A stretch of DNA of 39,822 nucleotides from Pirellulales bacterium (GCA_035656635.1 DASRSD010000188.1:1-39822), one strand, 5' to 3'. Counted from the first letter of the stretch, positions 14,599-23,965 are shown. The notes: a model not told the origin generated them from the letters alone. A program made the numbers and translations.

Positions 14599-16845
14599 TT
14601 ATCCGGCCGGCGCTGCGGCAACTTTCGGTTGTTCCTGTTCGGGTGTTTTTTGTTTTTCTGCGGTAAGACGATTTTTTTGCCGTTGCAAATACGGAGTTGG
14701 CTTCCAGATGAATTCAATCACGAAGGGGAACTCCGGCACTTCCTGTGACACCGCTTTGGCCGCTGCTGCCGCAGCGGCGTTGGCCCCCATTCCTGGACCG
14801 GACGGTCCTGTAACCACGCCGCCATTGCCCGGAATATTCGGATCGGTAACAGTGGTCATGATGGTATTGGTTTGGGTGCTGACAAGCACTGGCATGTCGA
14901 TTCCCAAATCCTTGGTCGAAAGCAAAATGGGCCGGCCCTTGTCGTCGACGTCGGCCAACTGAATGTCGTTCTTTTCGCGCAGTTGCTTGAGCAACGTTCC
15001 ACGGACATATTCGGCCGCACTATTTTGATCGTCGCTATGGTTGTGGTAATGGTGCGCCTTAATCATCACGATCCACCCGCTATTGCCCGAGGCGTCAAGC
15101 AGCCCGTTGCCGCTGGAATCCACAACAGCCGCTGGCGCCGCAGTCCCATCGGGAGCAGGAGTGGCTGCGGGAGGTCCGCCAGCAGGAGCTGGCGCGGGGG
15201 CGGCTGGCGGGGCGCCTCCGGCATTAGGGTCGGGCTGGGCGGCGTCGGGCGGCGCGGCTGCGGCTTTCGGTTTTTCATCGGTGGGCATCAATTGCTGCGC
15301 CGCGGCAATCCAATCGGTCAGATCAGAGCGTTTTTCGCAGTCGATGGAATCCACGTAAATAATGTTGCGCTTATCAATTTCGGGCGGCGGTTTTCCGTCA
15401 TCTTTGGGCAGGCAATCGTTCACTGCTTTTAGCAATTCCGCCCATACCACACGGTGATCGCCAATAGCCGATAATCGCTGGCCGACAGTCTGCACCTTGT
15501 CGTAGCTGTTGGGGTCGTCTTCTTTGGCGGCTTTAAAAGCAGTTCCCGCTGCGCTGGCCATGGCGGTAGCGCTTTTCGCGGCGCTAAAGGCTGGCTGGTA
15601 AGCATCAAGTTGGGCTGAATTCCATTCGCGCCACCGGGCCAAGTAGCCGAAGGTGCAACCCAACAACAGCATTGCGACCGCCACAACCGCCCAGGGCTTT
15701 TTGGCGCGGATCATGCGATCTTTAACAATTTCGCGCGGCAACAAATTAGTGCTTAATCTGGAGAGTCCCAGGCCTTGCACGCACAAGCCGTAGCAGGCGC
15801 CGAACGAAAGGAAGTTATCTTTGAACGCTGGCGAAGAAGTCACCGCGGAACCACTGAGTTGTCGGTAGCCATCCAATTCCGCCACTTCCAAACCGAGATT
15901 TTGCGCGAGGTATTTGTGCAAGCCACGGAGCTTCATCGCATTCCCTAGCGGAATAACGCGTCCCAATTTGGCGGTGCGATCTAAGTTTTGAAAGAAGCTC
16001 AAAGAGCGCTGCACTTCTTCCAAAAGTTCGCCAAAGACCGGCCGCATGGCCTGAAATACGGCCTTAGGGTCTTCGGCCTTCATGGCGTTCCGCTTCAAAT
16101 GCTCCGCCTTGGCAAACGTCAGCTTCATTTGCTTGGTCAGCGCTTTGGTGAAATTGTTTCCACCCAGGTTCACGGTGCGCTGCCAAACGCGGTAACCGTT
16201 GGTGACCACCAGGTCCGACATGCCCGCGCCCAACGACATCACAATCACGCTCGGCGGCGGGTCTTCCGGATTGTATTGCTCGACCGGCGGAATATCCGGC
16301 ATTTGGTCGAACGTGACAAAGTTGTACAACGCCACGGGCGTGAGCTGTACAATTTCCACTTCAATGCCGGCATCGGTAAATGGTCTTAGCGCGCGATTCA
16401 CTTGATCGCGCTTCATGGCAAACAAGCCAACTTCGGTTTCCAGCGCAAAGCCTTCCTCCACGCTGCCGCCCGCCATTTGCTGGTAGTCCCACACCACATC
16501 TTCCAGCGCAAAAGGAATTTGCTGCCGGGCTTCATATTTGACAATGTCGGGGACCTTTTTCGATTCCACCGGCGGCAATTTGATGAACCGCGCCAAGCCG
16601 CTTTGGCCGGAAACGGAAATTGCCACCTTCATCCCCTTGACCGTGTTGCGCGACAGGAACGTCTCCAGCGCCTCCTTCATCAACTCGGCGGGATTGGCGT
16701 CGGGCTGGCCGAGAATTTTCGGATATTCGATAAAATCGAACGCTTCGGCGACAATTTTTCCCGGCTCGTCGCCGGCGCGGCAAAGCAAAGCCTTGAGCGC
16801 ACATTGCCCCAGGTCGATTCCCCAAATAGACCCCGTCTTCGCCAT
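14599..16845 (-). CDS. pilM: PilM-type actin-like protein fused to a PilN/GspL-like membrane part
   Basis: A 748-residue protein. Residues 1-360 are the cytosolic PilM/GspL actin-like fold (IDLGQCALKALLCRAGDEPG; VAISVSGQSGLARFIKLPPV; PSVIVMSLGAGMSDLVV, the phosphate-2 loop). A membrane helix follows at about 384-402 (PWAVVAVAMLLLGCTFGYLA), then a periplasmic helical region and a Pro/Ala-rich segment near 545-590. A final alpha/beta domain contains SGWIVMIKAHHYHNHSDDQN. Classical PilM is about 350 residues and cytosolic, with PilN separate; the single chain here resembles GspL in layout. PilM binds ATP and couples the cytoplasmic ATPase ring to the membrane platform. GAGGGA lies about seven bases before the ATG. 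First gene of the operon. Confidence 0.9.
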   Translation of the reverse strand: MAKTGSIWGIDLGQCALKALLCRAGDEPGKIVAEAFDFIEYPKILGQPDANPAELMKEALETFLSRNTVKGMKVAISVSGQSGLARFIKLPPVESKKVPDIVKYEARQQIPFALEDVVWDYQQMAGGSVEEGFALETEVGLFAMKRDQVNRALRPFTDAGIEVEIVQLTPVALYNFVTFDQMPDIPPVEQYNPEDPPPSVIVMSLGAGMSDLVVTNGYRVWQRTVNLGGNNFTKALTKQMKLTFAKAEHLKRNAMKAEDPKAVFQAMRPVFGELLEEVQRSLSFFQNLDRTAKLGRVIPLGNAMKLRGLHKYLAQNLGLEVAELDGYRQLSGSAVTSSPAFKDNFLSFGACYGLCVQGLGLSRLSTNLLPREIVKDRMIRAKKPWAVVAVAMLLLGCTFGYLARWREWNSAQLDAYQPAFSAAKSATAMASAAGTAFKAAKEDDPNSYDKVQTVGQRLSAIGDHRVVWAELLKAVNDCLPKDDGKPPPEIDKRNIIYVDSIDCEKRSDLTDWIAAAQQLMPTDEKPKAAAAPPDAAQPDPNAGGAPPAAPAPAPAGGPPAATPAPDGTAAPAAVVDSSGNGLLDASGNSGWIVMIKAHHYHNHSDDQNSAAEYVRGTLLKQLREKNDIQLADVDDKGRPILLSTKDLGIDMPVLVSTQTNTIMTTVTDPNIPGNGGVVTGPSGPGMGANAAAAAAAKAVSQEVPEFPFVIEFIWKPTPYLQRQKNRLTAEKQKTPEQEQPKVAAAPAG

Positions 16846-17255
16846 GTGAATGTCCCTCGAACTCTGTTCCGCTTACGTGCGCATGAAAAGCGGGTCGTTC
16901 GCTGTGCCGATCGACAATTTCCTCAGGGTGCCAAACTCCCGCCGTGAACTGTTGCCATCGAAGCCAATCGCTACTGCACGAAAGTCGTTCGCCTTTCGCA
17001 CCGCCGTTGCCAGGGCCCAGCGGTTCCGTATTGGTGATGCCATGACGAGATAAAATCGCGCGAAACCGCACACCTTCTTCTCTCTAACCCAATGTACTGA
17101 GGGGAGATAGCGATTGTCAATCTTTTTGGCCGAGAATGGGGCTTCCAGCCGCGATGTCCCCCTGGGATTGGGTTGCGGCTGGTCCAAACACTAAACTTCT
17201 TTGGGTACTCAGACTTATTGCCCCGTATTCCACACCTAATACTCCGCACTGGCAA
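16846..17255. other. Divergent intergenic region between the pilM operon and the sugar-lipid genes
   Basis: Both flanking genes start here and point outward, so promoters for both are expected. I see no confident -35/-10 pair. Overlapping 67-105-codon frames on both strands lack ribosome sites and recognisable content and are not called. The only AT-rich -10-like word is GATAAAAT near 17048-17055. Confidence 0.35.
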
Positions 17256-18230
17256 ATGCGATCATCTTATCGCCGCTTGGGAGTGTTCGTGTTCAAGTTG
17301 GCCATTTTGGCCCTGGTTCTCTGGGGCGGCCACCGAACCATTGTCGCTGGCCTGGCCGATTTACATCAAAATGGCTGGCAAATAAGCCACCTACAACCCG
17401 CTTGGGCTGCACTAGCCGCGTTGCTGTATTTGCTTAGCCAATTTCCCTGCGGGTGGTTTTGGCACAGTGTTTTAGTCGCACTCGGTCAACCAATTGCGTT
17501 GCTTCAAGCACTGCGAGCTTACTACATCGGACACTTGGGGAAATACGTGCCCGGCAAAGCAATGGTTGTTGTGCTCCGGGCCGGTTTGCTCGGCCGAACG
17601 CACGTGAAAACGTCGCTGGCCGTGGTGGCTGTATTTTACGAAACATTTACCACGATGGCGGTAGGTGCAATGGTAGCGGCGATTATTCTGCTATCGGGGC
17701 ACCGCGAGCAAAAGTGGTTGATCGCAGGTTCGCTGGGCTTGGCATTGGTCGTCGGCCTGCCAACACTGCCGCCAATATTCGCACGGGTGATGCGCTTGCT
17801 GCGATTATCGCCCAGCGGAACTGAATCGGCTCCGGCATTTGTTCATCTCAGTATTGGATCGCTTGTGGCCGGATGGCTGGCCATTGCGATTGGCTGGTTT
17901 TTTGCCGGCGCTAGCTTGTGGGCAGTATTGCGGGCCATCGGAGTTGAGAATGTCGAGTTTACCAGCGACGTGCCGCTCGACACCGCTACGGTGGCGCTGG
18001 CCATTGGGCTAGGATTTGTGTCAATGCTACCGGCCGGCTTCGGGGTTCGGGAGGTCGTTTTATTGCAGTTGCTCGCGCCACGATTGGAGCAGTTGATGCC
18101 CCAACAAGGGCAAGCATTAGCCCTGATAGCCGTGATCATGCTGCGGCTGGTATGGTTGGCTGCCGAAATCGCTCTGGCTGCAGTTTTATATCCGCTGGCA
18201 AGAGCTGCAAAACCGCTCGACCGCAAGTGA
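17256..18230 (+). CDS. Flippase-like / lysylphosphatidylglycerol synthase TM-domain family protein
   Basis: A 324-residue polytopic membrane protein with about eight hydrophobic segments. Landmarks are LRAYYIGHLGKYVPGKAMVV (residues 87-106; Y-x-x-G-x-x-x-K-Y-x-P-G-K is the hallmark of the LPG_synthase_TM/UPF0104 family) and the GFVSMLPAGFGVREVVLLQL segment near 252-271 (PAGxGxRE, also diagnostic). Family members sit with glycosyltransferases and are proposed to move lipid-linked substrates across the membrane. A DPM-type glycosyltransferase follows after 74 bases. The ATG at 17256 is chosen; the frame runs open to 17136 but that extension is polar and unlike the family. Confidence 0.85.
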   Translation: MRSSYRRLGVFVFKLAILALVLWGGHRTIVAGLADLHQNGWQISHLQPAWAALAALLYLLSQFPCGWFWHSVLVALGQPIALLQALRAYYIGHLGKYVPGKAMVVVLRAGLLGRTHVKTSLAVVAVFYETFTTMAVGAMVAAIILLSGHREQKWLIAGSLGLALVVGLPTLPPIFARVMRLLRLSPSGTESAPAFVHLSIGSLVAGWLAIAIGWFFAGASLWAVLRAIGVENVEFTSDVPLDTATVALAIGLGFVSMLPAGFGVREVVLLQLLAPRLEQLMPQQGQALALIAVIMLRLVWLAAEIALAAVLYPLARAAKPLDRK

Positions 18231-18304
18231 ATTTCGGCGCGAATTGGTGTATTCTAAGAGTTTGCATCAAACATCCCTGCCCCCCAGATCCTCGTCTTCT
18301 TTGC

Positions 18305-19381
18305 ATGCTCTCCGTTGTCATTCCCATACTTAACGAAGCGGAAAGCCTGGCGGCGCTGCATCGTGAATTGGAAGCCACAATCGCGGCTCAGCATTACGAA
18401 GCGGAAATTATTTTTATTGATGATGGATCAAGCGATGGCTCTTGGAATGTAATCCGCGAACTGGCGGCCGCCGACCCGCGCGTGCGGGGCATCCGGTTTC
18501 GCCGGCGCTTTGGCAAAGCCGCCGCGTTAAGCGCCGGCTTTCACGCGGCCCAAGGCGAAACCTTTGTCACACTGGACGCCGATTTGCAGGACGACCCGGC
18601 TGAAATTCCCAAGCTGCTGGCCAAAATGGACGAAGGCTGCGATGTGGTTAGCGGCTGGAAGCAGGTTCGGCATGATCCGGCCCATAAAGTGTTTGCATCT
18701 CGCGTTTTCAACTGGCTTGTGAGCCGACTCACAGGCGTTCAATTGCACGATCACAATTGCGGACTGAAAAGTTGCCGCCGCGAGGTTTTTGACGAAGTGC
18801 GGCTGTACGGCGAGTTACACCGCTTTCTGCCGGTTCTGGCTGCTGCCCGAGGTTTTCGCGTGGGAGAAGTGGTCGTGCAACATCGGCCGCGACGGTTTGG
18901 CCGTTCAAAGTATCGCGCCGGCAGATACATCAAGGGCTTTCTCGATTTGTTGACCGTGAAATTTCTCACCGGCTTTGGCCAGCGCCCGCAACATTTATTG
19001 GGAGTAGCCGGCTTGCTGTTCGTTTTGCTAGGGCTCGTGGGCTTGGCCTATTTGGCAGTTTATTGGATTCTGACTCAATTGCATCCTGATTGGCACTGGC
19101 CGCCACTGCACGAACGGCCCGCGCTGCTGTATTCCTTGGGAGCGCTATTGTTTGGCGGGCAAATGATGTCGATCGGTTTTTTGGCCGAATTGATTACCTC
19201 GTACTACGGGCGCGATACCGACACCTATTCCATCGCGGAACGCTTGAATAACACAGCGGAAAATCGGGAAACTCGCAAAAATCCGCCAGCGACTTCCGAC
19301 ACCGGTAACGGTGAACGTCATGCTCCCGATTTAACCTCATCTTCCGCACGGCAACGGACTGGAAGCGATCAATTGAACTGA
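18305..19381 (+). CDS. GT2 polyprenyl-phosphate glycosyltransferase (DPM1/GtrB-like)
   Basis: A 358-residue enzyme. The N-terminal GT-A domain starts at once with MLSVVIPILNEAESLAALHR; EIIFIDDGSSDGSWNVI near 36-52 and the metal-binding TLDADLQDDPAEIPKLL near 88-104 are the classic dolichyl/undecaprenyl-phosphate sugar transferase motifs. Two hydrophobic helices at about residues 229-255 and 278-305 anchor it, as in GtrB/ArnC. A polar, probably disordered tail of about 45 residues ends it. It should load a hexose from a nucleotide sugar onto a polyprenyl phosphate in the inner membrane. Its stop shares a base with the next start (TGATG), so the two are translationally coupled. Confidence 0.9.
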   Translation: MLSVVIPILNEAESLAALHRELEATIAAQHYEAEIIFIDDGSSDGSWNVIRELAAADPRVRGIRFRRRFGKAAALSAGFHAAQGETFVTLDADLQDDPAEIPKLLAKMDEGCDVVSGWKQVRHDPAHKVFASRVFNWLVSRLTGVQLHDHNCGLKSCRREVFDEVRLYGELHRFLPVLAAARGFRVGEVVVQHRPRRFGRSKYRAGRYIKGFLDLLTVKFLTGFGQRPQHLLGVAGLLFVLLGLVGLAYLAVYWILTQLHPDWHWPPLHERPALLYSLGALLFGGQMMSIGFLAELITSYYGRDTDTYSIAERLNNTAENRETRKNPPATSDTGNGERHAPDLTSSSARQRTGSDQLN

Positions 19382-21252
19382 TGAGCAACGTTCCTTCGTC
19401 CAATCCCCCGGCGCGGCCAAATCCTCCCTTGCGGCCAACCGATTTGCCGGCAAGCCGACCTGCCGGCGGAAATTCACCCGCCGCAACTCCGCCATCTGCG
19501 AAGCCAACCGTGATGGGGAAGACCCCGTCCGCCTCGCCCCCCAGCGCTATAAAAATCGATAACAGCCCTGCCGCAAAGCTTCGCCGCAGCGTGTATGGCA
19601 TTTTGATTGCGCTATCGGTCGGCACGATGACAGGTCGCATTTTGGCGGTCAATTCGATCGATGTTATCCGTTCCCAAGGCCGGCTGAAATCAGACACCAT
19701 CGAGCAAGAAAAACAGAAGCTGCAGGCCGCCGGTCAACTGGCGGGAAAAACCGATCACGATTTGGAAGAACTGACTCGTGCCGATTGGCAAAAGGAGCGC
19801 CCTTTCCTCAGCGCGAACGATCGCAGCCGTTGGCTCACCATACGAGCGCTAGTGGAAAAGGGAACGTATGCCATCGAGCAATATGTCGCCGATCCAGTCA
19901 CGTATCCGAATTGGGACTCCATCGACGTCGTCATGCACACCGATGCCGCTGGCGCGCCGCACATCTACAGTAGCAAGCCGCCATTGCTCACCACGCTGTA
20001 TGCCGCGCCCTACTGGCTGTTTTGCAAAATTGCCAGTGCCGTGCACGGTCCGCCGGTGACGCTGGGCACCAATCCGTACGAAATTGATCGGGCGATGCTG
20101 CTGTTGGTAAATGTTCTGCCGCTGATCGTCTATTTTTGGGTCTTGGGAAAAATTCTGGAACGGTATGGACGGACCGATTGGGGTCGAATTTTCGTAATGG
20201 CCGCCGCCACATTGGGCACGTTTCTTACTACGTTTGCCGTAGTATTGAATAATCATTTGCCCGCCGCCGTGTGCGCGGTCATCACACTATACGCGAGTTT
20301 GCGAATTTGGTACGACGGCGAGCGCCGGGTGCGATATTTCTTGCTGGCCGGCTGCTTCGCTGCGTTAGCTGCTGGTTGTGAACTGCCGGCGCTTTCGCTT
20401 TTTGCTCTGGCGACCGTCGCGGCTTTGTGGAAGGCTCCGCGGCAAATGTTGATCGGTTTTGTGCCGGCGGCGCTCGTTGTGCTGGTCGCGTTTTTTGCCA
20501 CGAATTGGCTCGCCCATCACAGCCTAAGTCCTGCCTATGCGCATCGGCAGCACGGGCAGGAAGTTCCGCGCCCCATTGCCACCGCCAGCGGAACGCCTGC
20601 CCCGAGTGACGATACGGCGCCAAACGCGGCAATAACACCCGGTGCCAATTCGGGCGGTTCGGCTACCACTAATGGCCGCTTTGAAGGCACGGTCACGCTC
20701 GATTCCGGCCAAACGGTTACACTCCGCGGGAACTCGAACAACTGGTACGACTACGAATTCACGCGCAGCGACGGTCGGCTCATCGAAAGTTATTGGCGTC
20801 ATGCGCAAGGCATCGATGCCGGAGAAGCTTCCATCGGAAAATATGCGTTCAACGTCCTCATCGGCCATCACGGTATTTTTTCGCTAACTCCTATTTGGTT
20901 GCTGGCGATCCCCGGCTTGTTACTGTGGCTTGGAAGCAAAAACTACAATCTTCCTGCGGTGGCGATGTCGATCACTTTGATTTCGGTCGTCTGCATCACG
21001 TTTTACATCCTGCGCCCCTTGGACGAACGCAATTACGGCGGAGCCACCAGCGGTTTTCGCTGGGTGTTTTGGTTAGCACCGCTGTGGCTTTTAGCCCTAC
21101 TTCCCACGGCCGATAAGCTCTGCAACTGGCGGCCAGCCCGCTGCCTGGGCTATTTGCTGTTGGCGCTGTCGGTTCTGTCGGCAGCCTATCCCATTTGGAA
21201 CCCATGGACGCCTCCCTGGTTGATGAACTTAGGGACGTATATGGGTTGGTAA
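19381..21252 (+). CDS. Polytopic membrane protein, GT-C/GT39-like, with soluble insert
   Basis: A 623-residue protein. It has a disordered Pro/Ser-rich N-terminus (1-60) and about nine to ten membrane helices from residue 70. A first large exoplasmic loop (about 85-210) contains SANDRSRWLTIRALVEKGTY and HIYSSKPPLLTTLYAAPYW, which resembles the first loop of GT-C transferases that use polyprenyl-phosphate sugars. A soluble insert (about 380-475) has a Thr/Asn/Gly linker and a small beta-looking piece (FEGTVTLDSGQTVTLRGN). GT-C catalytic acids cannot be fixed from one sequence. The 1-base overlap with the DPM-like enzyme, which could supply its donor, supports a final sugar-transfer role. This is inference. 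Confidence 0.75.
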   Translation: MSNVPSSNPPARPNPPLRPTDLPASRPAGGNSPAATPPSAKPTVMGKTPSASPPSAIKIDNSPAAKLRRSVYGILIALSVGTMTGRILAVNSIDVIRSQGRLKSDTIEQEKQKLQAAGQLAGKTDHDLEELTRADWQKERPFLSANDRSRWLTIRALVEKGTYAIEQYVADPVTYPNWDSIDVVMHTDAAGAPHIYSSKPPLLTTLYAAPYWLFCKIASAVHGPPVTLGTNPYEIDRAMLLLVNVLPLIVYFWVLGKILERYGRTDWGRIFVMAAATLGTFLTTFAVVLNNHLPAAVCAVITLYASLRIWYDGERRVRYFLLAGCFAALAAGCELPALSLFALATVAALWKAPRQMLIGFVPAALVVLVAFFATNWLAHHSLSPAYAHRQHGQEVPRPIATASGTPAPSDDTAPNAAITPGANSGGSATTNGRFEGTVTLDSGQTVTLRGNSNNWYDYEFTRSDGRLIESYWRHAQGIDAGEASIGKYAFNVLIGHHGIFSLTPIWLLAIPGLLLWLGSKNYNLPAVAMSITLISVVCITFYILRPLDERNYGGATSGFRWVFWLAPLWLLALLPTADKLCNWRPARCLGYLLLALSVLSAAYPIWNPWTPPWLMNLGTYMGW

Positions 21253-21450
21253 GGGTGCAGGGATTGCCCATCGAACCCAAAAAAACCTTCCTTTTTCATA
21301 CGTCGAGCTTGCCTGTCGGCCTTCTTTTAGTGATATTAGGGGGTGGTTAGGGAGGCAAGGCATTTAGCCACGGAACGGAGATACTGCGCACCGCGTCGAT
21401 CTTTTGATCAGTTGTTCCAGCACCAACGGGCCAACCATCCCGGTGCGGCT

Positions 21451-22101
21451 ATGATCCAGATTCGACACAAATCGACAGGCGCCGTCCTGTTGGAATTGGA
21501 GTCCGACACGCTGGCCGGCGCAAAGCTGTCTGGCGCCCATCTGCAAGGCGCCAGCCTTCAGGGGCAAGATTTGCGCGCGGTGATCGCCAATAACTGCGAT
21601 CTGCGCGATGCCGATCTGCGCGGCGCGAATCTCGTCAATGCAATTTTCAACGCCGCCTCTTTGGACGCCGCCAACGTCTCTCATGCCAATTTGACCGGCG
21701 CCGATCTCACCGATTGCACTTTAGTCGGCGCCGATTTTTCCGCCGCCATCATGACGAAAGCGAATTTACGCTATGCGCGCTTGGCGGGTGCGAATTTGTC
21801 CAATGCCGACTTAACGAAATCCGATCTCAGCATGACCGACCTGCGGGCCAACCTCACCGGCGCTACGCTGTTGGGGGCCGATTTGCGAGCCGCCGATTTG
21901 AGCGGCGCCAATTTAATGGGCGCGAATTTAGAAGGCGCCAATCTAACCAGCGCGAATTTGAATTGTGCCGTTATGACTCGGGCTCGAATGCGGGGAGCCA
22001 TCGACAAATCGGGCCGCACGGCAGCGCTCGTATCGGCAACCGGCGGTAACGCAAAGACAACGGCCAAGGCCGCCCGTCCCTGGTGGCAATTCTGGGGTTG
22101 A
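21451..22101 (+). CDS. Pentapeptide-repeat protein
   Basis: A 216-residue protein made mainly of A(D/N)LXX pentapeptides from about residue 22 to 182 (for example LRDADLRGANLVNAIFNAAS, NLSNADLTKSDLSMTDLRAN, ADLSGANLMGANLEGANLTS), which predicts a right-handed quadrilateral beta-helix. One repeat is one residue short near residue 133 (TDLRANLTGATL), which would make a kink. The last residues, ARPWWQFWG, are an aromatic tail after a short linker. Known members include gyrase-protecting proteins and many of unknown function; nothing here shows a target. The ATG at 21451 is preferred to the frame's first codon at 21343. The following HIT gene begins 68 bases later. Confidence 0.9.
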   Translation: MIQIRHKSTGAVLLELESDTLAGAKLSGAHLQGASLQGQDLRAVIANNCDLRDADLRGANLVNAIFNAASLDAANVSHANLTGADLTDCTLVGADFSAAIMTKANLRYARLAGANLSNADLTKSDLSMTDLRANLTGATLLGADLRAADLSGANLMGANLEGANLTSANLNCAVMTRARMRGAIDKSGRTAALVSATGGNAKTTAKAARPWWQFWG

Positions 22102-22169
22102 GCGGAGTTCACGTTCGCGCCGGCTCGGTTGCTCTACCTTCCGGTCTACCGGCCGCATACAATCGCGGC

Positions 22170-22739
22170 ATGAACTTCGAGCAACTTTGGGCACCTTGGC
22201 GGATTGGTTACATCACGGGTGGCGACAAGCCAAAATCGCCGCCGAACGCTGGCGAACTCGCCTGGATGCCGGAAGCGGATCGAACTTGCTTTTTGTGTCG
22301 CGCCGCCGCCGATTTGGCAACCGATCAGCAAAACCAACATCAGTCTGACCGGCAGAATCTGGTCGTGTATCGCACGAAACTGGCCGTCGCTGTGCTCAAC
22401 CGCTACCCGTATAACAACGGTCACCTGTTGGTGGCCCCGGTTCGTCACGTAGCCCGATTGGATGCACTTTCTAACGAAGAGCATGTCGAGTTGATGCGGT
22501 GCATTTCCCGCCTCAACGTCACACTTGAACGGCTAATGAAACCGGAAGGGTTCAACATCGGCCTGAATTTGGGTCGCGTGGCCGGCGCCGGCGTGCCGGG
22601 ACACGTGCATTGGCACATTGTCCCGCGCTGGAACGGCGATACCAATTTCATGCCTGTGCTGGCCGGCGTGAATGTCATTCCCCAATCGCTGGAAGCGCTG
22701 ATGGAATTGTTGCATGCTGAGTTGGACCGCTCGACATGA
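22170..22739 (+). CDS. HIT-family nucleotide hydrolase/phosphorylase (Ap4A-type)
   Basis: A 189-residue HIT protein with the catalytic HVHWHIVPRW (H-x-H-x-H) near residues 147-156 and the N-terminal MNFEQLWAPWRIGYITG typical of the Ap4A phosphorylase-like branch. CFLCRAA near 46-52, with the His residues, may form a zinc site as in other HIT proteins. It is expected to cleave dinucleoside polyphosphates or nucleotidyl adducts in the cytosol. The ATG at 22170 gives the conserved N-terminus; the longer frame from 22083 overlaps the pentapeptide gene. Confidence 0.9.
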   Translation: MNFEQLWAPWRIGYITGGDKPKSPPNAGELAWMPEADRTCFLCRAAADLATDQQNQHQSDRQNLVVYRTKLAVAVLNRYPYNNGHLLVAPVRHVARLDALSNEEHVELMRCISRLNVTLERLMKPEGFNIGLNLGRVAGAGVPGHVHWHIVPRWNGDTNFMPVLAGVNVIPQSLEALMELLHAELDRST

Positions 22740-22805
22740 ACCACTCATCGCTTCCCAAATCGCGGCGACGATGAATTTTAAAATTCTAACACTCAATCCG
22801 ACACC

Positions 22806-23873
22806 ATGAATCGCGTGATCTCTCTTATTGTGCTGCTGTTCCTGGTGTTATTGTTTGGCGGCCTGTTTTATTTGGTCGTGTTTCGCTTTTTTGTGCCGCT
22901 GTTCCTCGCGGCGCTGTTTGCCATGCTGTTTCAGCCCTTGCACAATTGGGTACTGGCGAAGTGCCGCGGCTACAACCGGCTGGGCTCCACGCTGACGACG
23001 CTGGCCATTTTACTGATCGTTTTAATTCCCACGGTGATTGTCGTTTATCAGGGGGCGCACGATGCCGTGCGGTTGATGCGGAATACCGACCGGGTGCATT
23101 TCGAAACGCAATCGTTCGATCGCTTGGTGGAGCAGGTCAACTCGTGGTTTTCGTTGCAGCTTGATCCCAAGGAAATTCGCACCGAAATGGGAACCAAAAT
23201 CAACGAATGGCTGGCCCCCATTGCCACGAAAACGCCAACGGTATTGTTGGATTTTCTAATTGGCTGTTTTGTGTTCATTCTAGCGTTGTATTATTTTTTG
23301 GCCGACGGCCAGCAAATGTTGAACACCGTGACGAAGCTGGTTCCCCTGGAACAGCGTCATCAGCAGCGGCTGATTGACGAGTTCGAGGAAATCAGCCGGG
23401 CTGTGGTCGGCGCACATTTGCTCGGCGGCTTGGCAATTGCCATTCTGGCCGGTTTGGGATTCGCCATCGTCGGGGCAAAATCGGTTTTCTTGCTGATGAT
23501 GCTCACCTTTCTGGGCTCGATGGTGCCCATTGTCGGCTCGGCCAGCATTTGGGTGACGGTTTGCGCCTGGCTGGCGTTTGTCGACGATCGGATTCCGGCA
23601 GCCATTGTTCTGGGCGTGTATTGCCTGGTGGTGGTGACGGTGGTCGATTCAATTCTCAAGCCGATGTTGCTGCATGGCCAATCGAAGCTGAATCCGCTAT
23701 TGGCAGTCCTGAGCGTGCTTGGAGGTGTGGAAGCGCTGGGCCCGATTGGCGTGTTCGTGGGACCCATGGCCGTGGCGTTTCTGCAAGTTGGCTTGAATAT
23801 GCTACAAACTCAATTAGCCGATTTGAACGAGCCGAAGCACGAAGCAAGCGAATCGCACCGCCGGCAGAAGTGA
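22806..23873 (+). CDS. AI-2E family transporter (PerM/UPF0118)
   Basis: A 355-residue membrane protein with about eight helices in the AI-2E exporter pattern: two N-terminal helices (ISLIVLLFLVLLFGGLFYLV and FVPLFLAALFAMLFQPLHNW), a third helix (STLTTLAILLIVLIPTVIVV), and a polar region (about 90-140). A C-terminal cluster follows with LLMMLTFLGSMVPIVGSASI and KPMLLHGQSKLNPLLAVLSV (the P-x-x-x-G-x-x-x-x-x-x-P segment). Members export quorum signals or act as Na+/H+ antiporters; the substrate is not readable. The short charged tail after the last helix is ordinary for the family. Confidence 0.9.
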   Translation: MNRVISLIVLLFLVLLFGGLFYLVVFRFFVPLFLAALFAMLFQPLHNWVLAKCRGYNRLGSTLTTLAILLIVLIPTVIVVYQGAHDAVRLMRNTDRVHFETQSFDRLVEQVNSWFSLQLDPKEIRTEMGTKINEWLAPIATKTPTVLLDFLIGCFVFILALYYFLADGQQMLNTVTKLVPLEQRHQQRLIDEFEEISRAVVGAHLLGGLAIAILAGLGFAIVGAKSVFLLMMLTFLGSMVPIVGSASIWVTVCAWLAFVDDRIPAAIVLGVYCLVVVTVVDSILKPMLLHGQSKLNPLLAVLSVLGGVEALGPIGVFVGPMAVAFLQVGLNMLQTQLADLNEPKHEASESHRRQK

Positions 23874-23965
23874 ACTCCGATTGCAGCCCGCACGCCCAGA
23901 ATGTTAATTTGGCGGCAAAGCTTTATTCGCTGCGTTTAACTAAACTCATTCCCTTCACGCTTCTT

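Noticed and set aside
16873-17187. 104-codon reverse ORF upstream of pilM
   Set aside because: No ribosome site, no recognisable content, overlaps other open frames; judged spurious.
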